NCBI RefSeq assembly: GCF_000308775.1
Contig: NZ_BAGJ01000274.1
Coordinates: 1-64,000 of the forward strand
DNA: 64,000 bases
Origin: Nocardia testacea NBRC 100365
GTDB lineage: Bacteria > Actinomycetota > Actinomycetes > Mycobacteriales > Mycobacteriaceae
Direction of reading: 5' to 3'
Both the position numbers and the translations under genes were made by a program. This document shows, piece after piece, positions 25,791-34,295 of this stretch; position 1 is the stretch's first letter, and each line of letters begins with the position of its first letter. A model generated the notes under the pieces. The model saw only the letters and a program-made list of their open reading frames with translations, had not been told where the DNA came from and did not search any database.

Positions 25791-27188
25791 ATGGATATCG
25801 CACGCGAGCGTCGCGAAACAGCACGCGCGGCGGATACGTTGCCTCAGCGAACCGCCGCAGCGCCGGCGACCCTACTCGGACTGCAGCGTCTCGCGGGGAA
25901 TCGTGCCGTCGATGCTCTGCTGACGGGCGCAATACAGGCACCGGGCACCGGGTTTGTGGTGCAGCGCAGGGAGGAGAACAACGCCCCGCTCGCAGAGATC
26001 CAGGGTCTGCCGATGTACGACCTGTTGCCTCGATTGGCCAAGCTCGCAGAGAAGGTTCTCAGTGATGAGGAGGCCGGCGGGTTGGTCGGCGGACCCAGGC
26101 TCGTGCTCGCCATGCAGACCGTGCGCGCCAAAATGCAGCGGGATCTGGAATTTCTTCTCAGAGAAAAGAAGCGGGTCGAGACACTTCCCCGGGATCAAAT
26201 CGCGGACATTGTCAACTTTCTGTGGGGACCGAACGTCGGCACGAGTACCGCGCTCGTGAACACGGATTTGGACATGGATCCGATAATCGCGCCACCGGCC
26301 AGTGTCCGACTCCCGGGCGAGGCGGCGCGCGCTGGCGACGGCGGCATCACGGTGGACGACGAGTCCGGCCCGCAAGGCATCAGCGATTTCGAAGAAAACC
26401 TGCCCGAGAATCGTAGCCGCATCAGCGGCGTTGTACTGGACCCGGAAACCAAAGAAATCATCGGGTACCGGACGTTTCATGCCGACGGAATCTCCCGACT
26501 CGTCGATCGCGAGGGAAATTTTGTCGTGGATGCCGGGGCTGCGGTCGGCGTCGAATCCGAAGGGCTCGGTCCGCTGGACTACGTTCCGACACCGTCCGGC
26601 GTCGGCAAGGGCGCCGCTGGCGTCGGCGCGAAACTGTTTGTCAAAGGCGCGCTGAAGAAGGGAGCAGCCTCTGGCGGCAAGGTGACGCTAGGCGCCATAC
26701 TGAAAATGAAGAATGTCGCCAAGTCTGTCGCCAAGAAAGCGATTTCGCCCAACGCGGAAGGGAAGGCTTTCATTCACGCAGTGCGTTCTGGGCAACGAGT
26801 CGGCCGCACATTGTCCGTCGAGGCGGCCGAGTCTCTCGCGAAGAAATTCGACAAGGGCATGCCGATCATCGCAGCCGAAATGAACAAACGCGGCATCATC
26901 GGGCCATTCGATTCTTTCTCGGTATTCACCAGAGGCCACGGCGGCGCGTACCAGGCCCACCACATCATTGAACAGTCCGTTCTCGAGTATCTTGGGCACG
27001 ATGTCCAAAAGGCCCCGTCGATCATTCTGACAGCAGGTCAGCATTCTCCGATTTCTACCGCGCTGGCCAAGAAGATCCCCAAGGACGAATTGGAGCACAT
27101 GACCAAGAAAGAGATTCTCAATTTATACCGGAAGGTATACAAGGACATGCCGGAGTGGCTCGCCGAAGTGGAGCGGTATCTCAAATAG
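25791..27188 (+). CDS. Candidate CIS effector: LQRLAGNRAV-tagged protein with C-terminal HNH-type nuclease fold
   Basis: A 465-residue protein from the ATG at 25791; in-frame ATG at 25740 and TTG at 25692 are alternatives and no strong ribosome site decides. Residues 31-40 are LQRLAGNRAV, the motif also seen in the DUF4157 protein and the orphan leader nearby. A hydrophobic/glycine linker (PLDYVPTPSGVGKGAAGVGA, near 262-285) precedes the C-terminal domain, as in polymorphic toxins. The C-terminus has GAYQAHHIIEQ (His390-His391) and TAGQHSPIS (His near 416), the layout of HNH/endonuclease VII-like toxins. I infer a DNase or RNase loaded into the injection particle. No gene that could be an immunity protein follows directly. 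Confidence 0.7.
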   Translation: MDIARERRETARAADTLPQRTAAAPATLLGLQRLAGNRAVDALLTGAIQAPGTGFVVQRREENNAPLAEIQGLPMYDLLPRLAKLAEKVLSDEEAGGLVGGPRLVLAMQTVRAKMQRDLEFLLREKKRVETLPRDQIADIVNFLWGPNVGTSTALVNTDLDMDPIIAPPASVRLPGEAARAGDGGITVDDESGPQGISDFEENLPENRSRISGVVLDPETKEIIGYRTFHADGISRLVDREGNFVVDAGAAVGVESEGLGPLDYVPTPSGVGKGAAGVGAKLFVKGALKKGAASGGKVTLGAILKMKNVAKSVAKKAISPNAEGKAFIHAVRSGQRVGRTLSVEAAESLAKKFDKGMPIIAAEMNKRGIIGPFDSFSVFTRGHGGAYQAHHIIEQSVLEYLGHDVQKAPSIILTAGQHSPISTALAKKIPKDELEHMTKKEILNLYRKVYKDMPEWLAEVERYLK

Positions 27189-27299
27189 GACAGGCTCAGC
27201 TCAACAAGGTCGTCACTGCGCAGCGCTGAAGCCAGCGACCACCGAAAGGTGCCGTTCGCGGTCTGTCGGGCCCCGCGGCTATTGATTCCGTAACCCGGT

Positions 27300-27318
27300 C
27301 CGCCCCCGGAAGGGGCGG
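27300..27318. terminator. Putative hairpin terminator after the effector gene
   Basis: CCGCCCC at 27300-27306 pairs with GGGGCGG at 27312-27318 around a 5-base loop, 110 bases after the effector's stop. There is no clear T-tract. It also lies beyond the 3' end of the minus-strand leader ORF. Confidence 0.35.
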
Positions 27319-27393
27319 GTCGCCAGGCCGCAGCGGCTCGGGTCTCGTCGATGGCCCGTCGCGCTGAGCGGCCGGAAGTCCATCTGTCGGCTG

Positions 27394-27567
27394 CTATTTC
27401 GGAAACGGCCGGGCAGAGCCGAGGAGTTCGGCGACGGCGCGGTTCCCGTCCAGCCGTTGCAGCGCGAGAAATCGAGCGAGACCCGAGGCAGGCATCGTTC
27501 CTCGGCTGAGTTGACGGTCCTGACGGATGTCCTGGTGGCGAGCCTCCCCGTAGAGCGGCTCACTCAT
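27394..27567 (-). CDS. Orphan 57-residue leader with LQRLDGNRAV motif (possible truncated CIS effector)
   Basis: From ATG at 27567 the frame gives MSEPLYGEARHQDIRQDRQL, then ASGLARFLALQRLDGNRAVA, and stops 12 residues later. The motif FLALQRLDGNRAVAELL matches that of the adjacent effector (LLGLQRLAGNRAVDALL) almost exactly, at a similar distance from the N-terminus. Nothing toxin-like follows the stop in any frame, down to 27190. It is either a decayed effector that kept its tag or a functional short peptide. It faces the effector gene convergently. Confidence 0.5.
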   Translation of the reverse strand: MSEPLYGEARHQDIRQDRQLSRGTMPASGLARFLALQRLDGNRAVAELLGSARPFPK

Positions 27568-27743
27568 GCGTCCATCGTCACATGTCTCGATCGTGGGCGA
27601 CAGGGCCGAGCGGGTGCCCCTTCGGAGCGGAACCCACTGCCCGAAGGAGCAACGGATACTACGCGGGTGGGCGGTACCCGTGTCGTTGCTTCCACGATGA
27701 CAACGGAGCACGCTCAACTGACGAGCGTCGAAAGGACAATCCG

Positions 27744-28445
27744 GTGCAGGAACATCGTTACGACAACGAAGAAGGCGCTCTGCGGCCCAAGTCGTCACGC
27801 ATCGATGAAACGGATCGGCCGCCGCTCGCGGCCGCGGCCCTGCGGAACCGAGACAACCGGATCGCGGAGGCCGATATTGTCGAACTCCAGCGCAGCGTCG
27901 GGAATACGGCCGTCAGCTCGATGCTCGACGACGAACCTTCGCCTGTGCACGACGTCGTCGGGTCGGTCGGGCGTCCACTCGAACCCGACGTTCGGGCGGA
28001 TATGGAATCGAGGATGGGTCACGACTTCGGCGACGTACGCATACACGACGACGCGGCCGCGGACCACTCTGCCAGAGCGGTCGATGCCCACGCGTACACC
28101 GTCGGTTCCGACATCACCTTTCAGCGCGACGCCTACGATCCGACGTCGGTCGATGGGCGGACGACGTTGGCGCACGAACTGACCCATGTGGTGCAGCAAC
28201 GCAGCGGACCGGTGGACGGGACACCGACCGCGGGGGGAATCAGCATCTCCGACCCGGCCGACCGGTTCGAACGCGAGGCGGTTGCCAATGCGGAGCGGGT
28301 CGCCGGGCCGGCCGCGGACTCTCCGGCACCGGCTTCCGCGGCGGTTCAGCGTCAGGACGTCCCGGCCCGGGACGAGGAGGACGAGGTATCCCTGCAGGGT
28401 TTGTTCGTGCAGCGGGACGAGGATATCGAGGACGAAACCAGCTGA
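27744..28445 (+). CDS. DUF4157 domain protein of the CIS locus
   Basis: A 233-residue protein starting GTG at 27744 with AAAGGA 7 bases upstream. Residues about 46-56 read VELQRSVGNTAV, the tag motif, followed by the DUF4157 domain: RPLEPDVRADMESRMGHDF, VRIHDDAAADHSARAVDAHA and TLAHELTHVVQQRSG. The HELTH is a zinc-peptidase-type HExxH. DUF4157 is strongly linked to extracellular CIS loci, where it has been proposed to act as a protease effector or to help load others. The acidic C-terminus (SLQGLFVQRDEDIEDETS) has a second short LQGLFVQR element. It is 1 base from the membrane protein gene, so the two are co-transcribed. Confidence 0.88.
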   Translation: MQEHRYDNEEGALRPKSSRIDETDRPPLAAAALRNRDNRIAEADIVELQRSVGNTAVSSMLDDEPSPVHDVVGSVGRPLEPDVRADMESRMGHDFGDVRIHDDAAADHSARAVDAHAYTVGSDITFQRDAYDPTSVDGRTTLAHELTHVVQQRSGPVDGTPTAGGISISDPADRFEREAVANAERVAGPAADSPAPASAAVQRQDVPARDEEDEVSLQGLFVQRDEDIEDETS

Positions 28446-28446
28446 C

Positions 28447-30810
28447 ATGGCAACCTCACCGCCGGTGCCGAATCCGTCGATGGACGACGGCCACCTCTGC
28501 GACAACTGTGGCGCCGCGAACGCGGTCGACGCGGAGTTCTGCGCTCAATGCGGCCGGTTCATGGGGCTCAGCACCGGATCGAGCACTCTGGGCGGAAGAA
28601 CGCTCGCCTCCGAAACTCCTGTCGTGGCGCAACCCCGTCCCGCGACGTCGGATGGCCGAGCGAGCACTTCTGCTGCCGCACCGCTGCCTCGTCCTCGGAA
28701 CGACTCCACGAGACGCGGGGAGGCGCGGCCCCCGCGCGTCGAGGTCCCCACGCCGGAAGTGATCATCGATCCCGAACGCGGTGCGACATTCGAACTGCAG
28801 GTCCACAACACGTCCTCGGTCGTGGACCGCTTTCGGGCACGCCCGATCGACCCGCCGACCTGGCTGAAGTTGACCTACCCGGAAATCACGCTGTATCCCG
28901 ACCAAGAGGAGACGGCGTCGATCACGATCGTCGTGGCATCGACGAGATTGCCTGCAGCCCAACGTATCATGCTGTCCGTTCAGGTGTATTCCGATGAAGA
29001 TCCGACGGCGGCAACCGACTTCGCGATCGCGGTCACGGTACCTCCGGTCGGCGACCCGGCCGAACTGCGGGCCGAGCCGGCGCAGGTGCGGCTACGCGAT
29101 GCGACGTCGGAAAGAATCGAACTGAAACTGGATAATCGCGGCAGCAACTTCCCGCAGCGTTTCGAGTTGACCGGATCGGACCCCGAAGACGTGGTCGGAT
29201 TCGAATTCTCCGCCACGATTGTCGAAGTTCCGCCCGGTGAAACCCTCAGCGTGGACGTCACGCTCACCGTTCCGGCGCCGGAGGCCGGCAAGCCACTGAC
29301 ACGTCGGCTCACCATCTCCGGAGCAAACGACCAAGCCACCATCGAAACGCAGGTCACCGTCGAGCAGGAAACCTCCGCGGTGCAGCTGCGACTCGACCCC
29401 ACTGTGATCAAGGCCCGCGATGTTCCACACGGCGAGGGCGGGCTGATCATCGACAACCGCAGGGGCGGCGCGGACCGGCGGATCCAACTCACCGGCCGTG
29501 ACCCGGAGGGAGCGGTCCGCCTGTCGTTTCGCGAAAGCAACATCCTGGTGCGGGCAGGCACCGAAAGCAGAACTGGCTTTCGGGTCCAATCCACCAATCG
29601 ACCGACGGAAGCCGAAGTGACCCGAGCGTTCACCGTCGTCGCGTCGGACGGCACCAACGAGAGTACTGCGGACGGCACCTTCGTGGAGACGACCACGCCG
29701 GCTCCGATCACCACCGCCGCGATCCGCCTCGAGCCAGAGCAGCTCAACACCCGAGACCAGACATACGGCCGGTTCCGCGCGCTCGTGGACAACACGCGAG
29801 GATCCCGCACCCTGAGCGTCCGATTGGGCGGCGCCGATCCGGAACGTGCCGTCGGATTCGATTTCGACCCCTGGATCCTCGACGTCCCAGCAGGCCGGGT
29901 GTCCCAGGTCGGGGTGACGGTGTCGGCGGCACTCCCCGCCAGCGGGGAGACGCTCTCCCGGGAAATCACGGTCATCGCCGGTAATGGGGACGGCTCCGTC
30001 CAGGCTCGCGCCGCCTTCACCCAGGCGGCATCCCCCGCCCCGATCACGCTCGCGAAGATCCGATTGGAGCCCGAACAGTTCACCCTGCACAACAGCGCTC
30101 GCGGGCAGCTTCGCGTCGTGGTCGAGAACAAGAGCCGAGCCCTTCCCCTTCACGTGCGGTTATCGGGACGGGACCCGGAACGCGCCGTCTGGTTCTCCTT
30201 CGATCCACCCCTACTCGACATCGCAGCGGGCCAGGTGGGATGGGCGAATGTCGCGATCAACGCCCCACGCCCCGGAACAGGGCGGCAGATTGTCCGCAAC
30301 CTGCAGGTGGCCGCGGACGACGGCAACGCCATGGTCGAGGCGAAGGCAGAACTCACCCAGACGACATCGGACTTCCTACCGCTGGTACGGATCGTGTGTA
30401 CGCTGCTCGGGGGGTTGCTCGCCGCTGTCGGGGCCTTCCGCCCTTGGGCGCAGGACGACAGTTGGCTGGTGCCGCTGTACAACGTGACGGATTTCCCCGG
30501 CGTCGGCGATTTTCAGAACTTCGTCGACGAAATACGGGATATCGAAGTCGCGGACTCGGGCACCCAGATGAGTCAACCCATCGCGCGTGCAATCGTATTG
30601 GCGCTGATCGTGATCATGATGCTGGGCGTCCTGCGCGCAAAAGGCACCCTCACCGTGGTCGCGGCATTGCTCATGGCCGTCGTTACCACCGGCTTCATGG
30701 TGTACGCGAGCGTCGTATTCTCTGCGGCCGTGGGGGGAAGCGGGGCGGTGCTCGTGTTCGCCGGCGCACTGCTCGGATGTATCGGCGGACTGTGCGTACG
30801 CAGAAAGTAA
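28447..30810 (+). CDS. Zinc-ribbon, Ig-repeat membrane protein of the CIS locus
   Basis: A 787-residue protein. Residues about 16-36 form a zinc ribbon (HLCDNCGAANAVDAEFCAQC). A Pro/Ser linker leads to about five repeats of a beta-sandwich unit that contain RLEPEQLNTRDQTYGRF, LRLDPTVIKARDVPHGEGG and (S/T)GRDPE-type turns (LTGRDPEGAVRLSF, LSGRDPERAVWFSF). Four hydrophobic stretches at the C-terminus follow (VCTLLGGLLAAVGAF, IVLALIVIMMLGVLR, VVAALLMAVVTTGFMVY and AVLVFAGALLGCIGG). The ribbon and repeats would then lie in the cytoplasm. In Streptomyces, cytoplasmic CIS particles need a membrane partner (CisA), and this protein's position and topology make it a candidate for a similar anchor, although I cannot show homology. 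Confidence 0.75.
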   Translation: MATSPPVPNPSMDDGHLCDNCGAANAVDAEFCAQCGRFMGLSTGSSTLGGRTLASETPVVAQPRPATSDGRASTSAAAPLPRPRNDSTRRGEARPPRVEVPTPEVIIDPERGATFELQVHNTSSVVDRFRARPIDPPTWLKLTYPEITLYPDQEETASITIVVASTRLPAAQRIMLSVQVYSDEDPTAATDFAIAVTVPPVGDPAELRAEPAQVRLRDATSERIELKLDNRGSNFPQRFELTGSDPEDVVGFEFSATIVEVPPGETLSVDVTLTVPAPEAGKPLTRRLTISGANDQATIETQVTVEQETSAVQLRLDPTVIKARDVPHGEGGLIIDNRRGGADRRIQLTGRDPEGAVRLSFRESNILVRAGTESRTGFRVQSTNRPTEAEVTRAFTVVASDGTNESTADGTFVETTTPAPITTAAIRLEPEQLNTRDQTYGRFRALVDNTRGSRTLSVRLGGADPERAVGFDFDPWILDVPAGRVSQVGVTVSAALPASGETLSREITVIAGNGDGSVQARAAFTQAASPAPITLAKIRLEPEQFTLHNSARGQLRVVVENKSRALPLHVRLSGRDPERAVWFSFDPPLLDIAAGQVGWANVAINAPRPGTGRQIVRNLQVAADDGNAMVEAKAELTQTTSDFLPLVRIVCTLLGGLLAAVGAFRPWAQDDSWLVPLYNVTDFPGVGDFQNFVDEIRDIEVADSGTQMSQPIARAIVLALIVIMMLGVLRAKGTLTVVAALLMAVVTTGFMVYASVVFSAAVGGSGAVLVFAGALLGCIGGLCVRRK

Positions 30811-30826
30811 CCGTGAACCCGAGTTC

Positions 30827-32854
30827 TCATGTGGCCGTGGCGGGCTGCGGCATGAGACGACCGAGCTTGCGATATTCCTGCCGGACGGCCGGGAGAACGT
30901 GGGCCATGCCGATCGGCTCGCCGCTCGCTGCGGCAAGGTAGGCGGCGGTGATCGCCGCCGAGCGAATATTGCCGCCGGACATCGTGAACGATCGAGCCAG
31001 GTGTTCCACGTCCAGGTCATCTCGGCGCGGCGCGGGCGAGTCGAAGCAGCGTAGCCACAGCGCTCGGCGCGCACCCTCGTCGGGTGTAGGGAAGTCCACA
31101 ATGGCGTCGAGCCGACGGACAAACGCCTCGTCGAGGTTCGCGCGCAGGTTGGTGGCGAGCACGGCGAGGCCGTCGAAGCTCTCCATCCGCTGCAACAGGT
31201 ACGCGCTTTCGATGTTCGCATAGCGATCGTGGGCGTCACGCACCTCGCTTCGCTTACCGAAGATCGCGTCCGCCTCGTCGAACAGCAGCACGGCGTTGAC
31301 GCCACTGGCCTCGGCGAAGATCCGTTCGAGATTCTTCTCGGTCTCACCGACGTACTTGTCGACCACCGCAGAGAGATTCACGGCGTACAGGTCCAGGCCG
31401 AGAGCCCCGGCGATCACTTCCGCCGCCATCGTCTTGCCCGTCCCCGAGTCGCCGGCGAACAGCGCCGTCACCCCGCAGCCCCGGCCACCTCCCGGCCGCA
31501 TCCGCCAGTCGGTCAGCACACGCTCCCGGTAGCGGGCTCGGGAGGTGAGCTCACGCAATTGATCGCTCACTCGCGGCGGGAGTACGAGGTCGGCCCAGGA
31601 CACCGCGGGTTCGATCCGCGTGGTCAGTCGCTCGAGCCCGGCCGCGTTCTGCGACCGTGCGCCTTGGCGCAGATGATTGCCGGTGAGCTGGGTACCGGTC
31701 AGCGAGGCGGACGCCCGAGCGGCACCGATGGCTCGCACGATCTGTGCGGGTCCCAACACGAACTGGGTGGCGACCTCGGCCACGGCGCCGGCGCTTGTCG
31801 CATATTGCTGTGCCGCGTCGGCCCACAGACGCGCGCGCTCGTCCGTCGACAGCCGCCCGGACTCGATCTGCAGCGGCACGGCATCGGACCACCTCGGATC
31901 CCAGGCGACGGTCCCGGTGAGGATCGTCGGTGTCTTCAGCTCACACAATGCCCGCAGTACAGCACTGCGCTCGGTCAACACGTCAATCGGTGTCACGACC
32001 ACCCCGGCGCCACATAGCAGTCCCTCGCGACCGAGTACACGCACCGCTGCTACGGGGTCACCGTGCCCGACCAGGCGGGCGGCATCCACACACAGTGCGG
32101 GGTGACCCGACCGTTCCAGCGCCGCCACGGCGACCGCCGCACCGGCAGAACCGACCGACTCCCGAATGTAGACGCATCGCTGACCGGCTCCTATCGACCG
32201 CGCGACCTGTACGGACTCCGCCGAATCGTATCGCAGTGCGTCCGTCATCAATCCCGCGAGCTCCGAATCCCGACCGTCGTCACCGAGCAGGTGTTGCGTC
32301 ACCCGATCCGGAACCCTCAGCCCCCGGGTGAGGAATGGTCGCTCGCCGTCCTCGATCAGGACGAGCGCGTTGTCGACCAACGGGGCCCCGGGCGCGAGCC
32401 GCGTCCGGTGCGCGGCCACCACCGGGGACACGTCCAGCAATTCGAGGACGAGGCCGACCGTGGCCCGCCGGCGGGTGACGTCGTCGTTGAGGTAGCCGTA
32501 CAGCCGCTCGAATCGGGAGTCCAGGTCTGGCAGCAAACAGATCAACAGGGCGTCGGCATCGAGGTCGGACAGTGCGGCGGCGCGGGCGAGCCGGCGCAGC
32601 CGGAGTTCGGCGCCGGAGGCCTCGGCGGTATCGGCATGCTGTTCCAGCGTCGTGCGCGACAACTGGTCCGGAGGCGGCGGCGTGGGCGACGCCGCGAGGA
32701 GGGCGACAACGGATTCATCGCTCAGGTAGAGGCCCCGAAAGGGGTCGTCGGGGGCGGGGTCGCGACCGCGTCGGTGCGCAACCACCGTGCGCACCCGCTC
32801 CTCGATCAGCGCACACCGATCGAGTAGATAACGCAGACTTGCGTCCGAGGTCAC
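30827..32854 (-). CDS. CIS-associated AAA+ ATPase (Cis15 type)
   Basis: A 675-residue AAA+ protein. The N-terminal two-thirds is the helical domain typical of CIS ATPases (PFRGLYLSDESVVALLA, QLRELTSRARYRERVLTDW). The classical AAA module is at the C-terminus: Walker A GDSGTGKT near residue 468, Walker B AVLLFDEADAIFG near 520, sensor 1 AVLATNLRANLDEAF and arginine finger FVRRLD. Such ATPases are in nearly all eCIS loci and may help particle assembly or disassembly. It converges with the membrane-protein gene with only 16 bases between stops, and overlaps the downstream cap gene by 4 bases. Confidence 0.9.
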   Translation of the reverse strand: MTSDASLRYLLDRCALIEERVRTVVAHRRGRDPAPDDPFRGLYLSDESVVALLAASPTPPPPDQLSRTTLEQHADTAEASGAELRLRRLARAAALSDLDADALLICLLPDLDSRFERLYGYLNDDVTRRRATVGLVLELLDVSPVVAAHRTRLAPGAPLVDNALVLIEDGERPFLTRGLRVPDRVTQHLLGDDGRDSELAGLMTDALRYDSAESVQVARSIGAGQRCVYIRESVGSAGAAVAVAALERSGHPALCVDAARLVGHGDPVAAVRVLGREGLLCGAGVVVTPIDVLTERSAVLRALCELKTPTILTGTVAWDPRWSDAVPLQIESGRLSTDERARLWADAAQQYATSAGAVAEVATQFVLGPAQIVRAIGAARASASLTGTQLTGNHLRQGARSQNAAGLERLTTRIEPAVSWADLVLPPRVSDQLRELTSRARYRERVLTDWRMRPGGGRGCGVTALFAGDSGTGKTMAAEVIAGALGLDLYAVNLSAVVDKYVGETEKNLERIFAEASGVNAVLLFDEADAIFGKRSEVRDAHDRYANIESAYLLQRMESFDGLAVLATNLRANLDEAFVRRLDAIVDFPTPDEGARRALWLRCFDSPAPRRDDLDVEHLARSFTMSGGNIRSAAITAAYLAAASGEPIGMAHVLPAVRQEYRKLGRLMPQPATAT

Positions 32855-33585
32855 TGGGATCGCCTCGGCTTGCGCCGTGACCTGCGGAGGGTGAAGGTGG
32901 GCGTCGACGTATCATCGGTCAGTGTCTCGAGACCCACCGGACCGTCGTCGGGACCACCGTCGCCGAGATGCTCACGTCTGCGTTTACGCTCTACCGGAGC
33001 CGAATCGGCAACCCCCTCGGTGGCCAGACGCGGAGTGCGCAGAGCCGGGGGCGCCGCCGGAAGTGCCTGACCGGTCTGCGACGGAACGCTGACCACGACG
33101 TCCAGAGAAGGCTTCAACTCCCCCCCGAGTGCGGTCCATACGTCGGCGAAGGAGCGGTCCTCAGGCGGTGGTAACGCGACCGTGACCGGCACAGGCAGCG
33201 CGAGCGTGGCGAGCGAACCGGTCAACAACTCCTGCGGCAGAGCCTCATGGCGGAGCAGACACACCAAGAGACGCCCGAGCAGGCGGTGTTCGTCCTCGGG
33301 CCGTTGGGTCCAGGCGGTAACAAGATAGGACAGCTTGAAGTAACGTGGCAGGAGATGCCTGGCACGGACACGTCTGTCCTCGTACTCGTTGACGAGCCCA
33401 CGCTGCCGCCGACGCAGGTCTTCTCTGATGTCGTACAGGTACACGTCGATCGTCGGCCCCGTGCGTCGGGCCGCCCAATCCTTGGTCGGGGCGTCGAAAA
33501 CAACTTCGACTTCCGCCTCATCGACCGCTTCCTGCTCGATCAATTGTTTCAGCGCGTCATCGACCTCTGATATCACGGCGACCAC
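32851..33585 (-). CDS. CIS tail-terminator/cap protein, DUF4255 (Pvc16-like, Cis16 type)
   Basis: A 244-residue protein with an N-terminal DUF4255 domain, recognised by DVYLYDIREDLRRRQRG, RYFKLSYLVTAWTQRPEDEH and RLLVCLLRHEALPQELLTG. Pvc16-like proteins cap the distal end of the sheath and tube. The C-terminal third is a basic, probably flexible tail (RKRRREHLGDGG to FTLRRSRRKPRRSQ). It is translationally coupled to the ATPase gene by an ATGA overlap. Confidence 0.9.
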   Translation of the reverse strand: MVAVISEVDDALKQLIEQEAVDEAEVEVVFDAPTKDWAARRTGPTIDVYLYDIREDLRRRQRGLVNEYEDRRVRARHLLPRYFKLSYLVTAWTQRPEDEHRLLGRLLVCLLRHEALPQELLTGSLATLALPVPVTVALPPPEDRSFADVWTALGGELKPSLDVVVSVPSQTGQALPAAPPALRTPRLATEGVADSAPVERKRRREHLGDGGPDDGPVGLETLTDDTSTPTFTLRRSRRKPRRSQ

Positions 33586-33668
33586 CGTCCCATCTCAGAG
33601 GCAGCGAGCGAAGAACGCCAGGGCCTGATTTCGGGGCGGGTATGGGTACCCCTATGGGCACCGCCGCC

Positions 33669-34295
33669 TCAGATCAACCCTTCGCGAACCGCGTAGGCGA
33701 CCGCATGCGACCTATTGCGAAGCTGCAGCCGAGTCGTGATGTCGTGCAGCACGTTCTTCACAGTGCGCTGGCTGTAGCAGAGCTGCTGCGCAATCTCCGA
33801 GGTGTCGTGTCCGTCGGCGACCAGGCGAAGAACCTGAACCTCCCGATCCGACAACCCCGAGAAATACAACCCACGCGGGGCGAGAACCTGTCGTTGCAAG
33901 GCGCCGACCTGCCCGAGTAACCGCCCGAGTAGGTCAGGTGGAACAACGCCTTCGCCGGCAATCACCTTCTGGATCGTGCGCACCAGCAGGTCGGGTGTCG
34001 CGTCACCGCGACGGAGCAGACCGCTGACACCGCCCTCCGCGGCCGCGACAAGTGTGGCATCGTCGATCACACGCAGCACAAGGAGCACGCGCGGCGAGAA
34101 ACCTCGTTGGAGGGCATGCAGGGTTTGCATCGTTGCGTCATCGAGGACATCCGCAGCCAAGACGGCGACCTCCGCCGTCTCCGAGTTCGAGCCCTCGACA
34201 ACGACAACCTCACTGCGCATCCGCAGCTGACTGATCACGCCGGCCTGCAGAATCGAGTCGTCGGCGTACACATACACAGGCACTCGGGGTTGCAT
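33669..34295 (-). CDS. LuxR-family (NarL-type) regulator with atypical receiver
   Basis: A 208-residue protein starting at ATG 34295, with GGGAG 6 bases upstream. The C-terminus is a full LuxR HTH (LSDREVQVLRLVADGHDTSE, IAQQLCYSQRTVKNVLHDI). The N-terminal receiver-like domain (VYVYADDSILQAGVISQL) lacks the conserved lysine, with SGLLRRGDA where YLLKDA is usual, so it may not be switched by phosphorylation. It is on the same strand as the cap and ATPase genes, 83 bases upstream of them, and probably regulates the CIS locus. A ctcccg-a-cgggag hairpin covers its ribosome site (34300-34312). Confidence 0.8.
   Translation of the reverse strand: MQPRVPVYVYADDSILQAGVISQLRMRSEVVVVEGSNSETAEVAVLAADVLDDATMQTLHALQRGFSPRVLLVLRVIDDATLVAAAEGGVSGLLRRGDATPDLLVRTIQKVIAGEGVVPPDLLGRLLGQVGALQRQVLAPRGLYFSGLSDREVQVLRLVADGHDTSEIAQQLCYSQRTVKNVLHDITTRLQLRNRSHAVAYAVREGLI

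Noticed and set aside
14317..33585. Prophage or type VI secretion system
   Set aside because: There are no capsid, portal, terminase, integrase or lysis genes for a phage, and no TssJ/L/M membrane complex for T6SS. The DUF4157, DUF4255 and CIS-type AAA+ ATPase genes point to an eCIS-type system.
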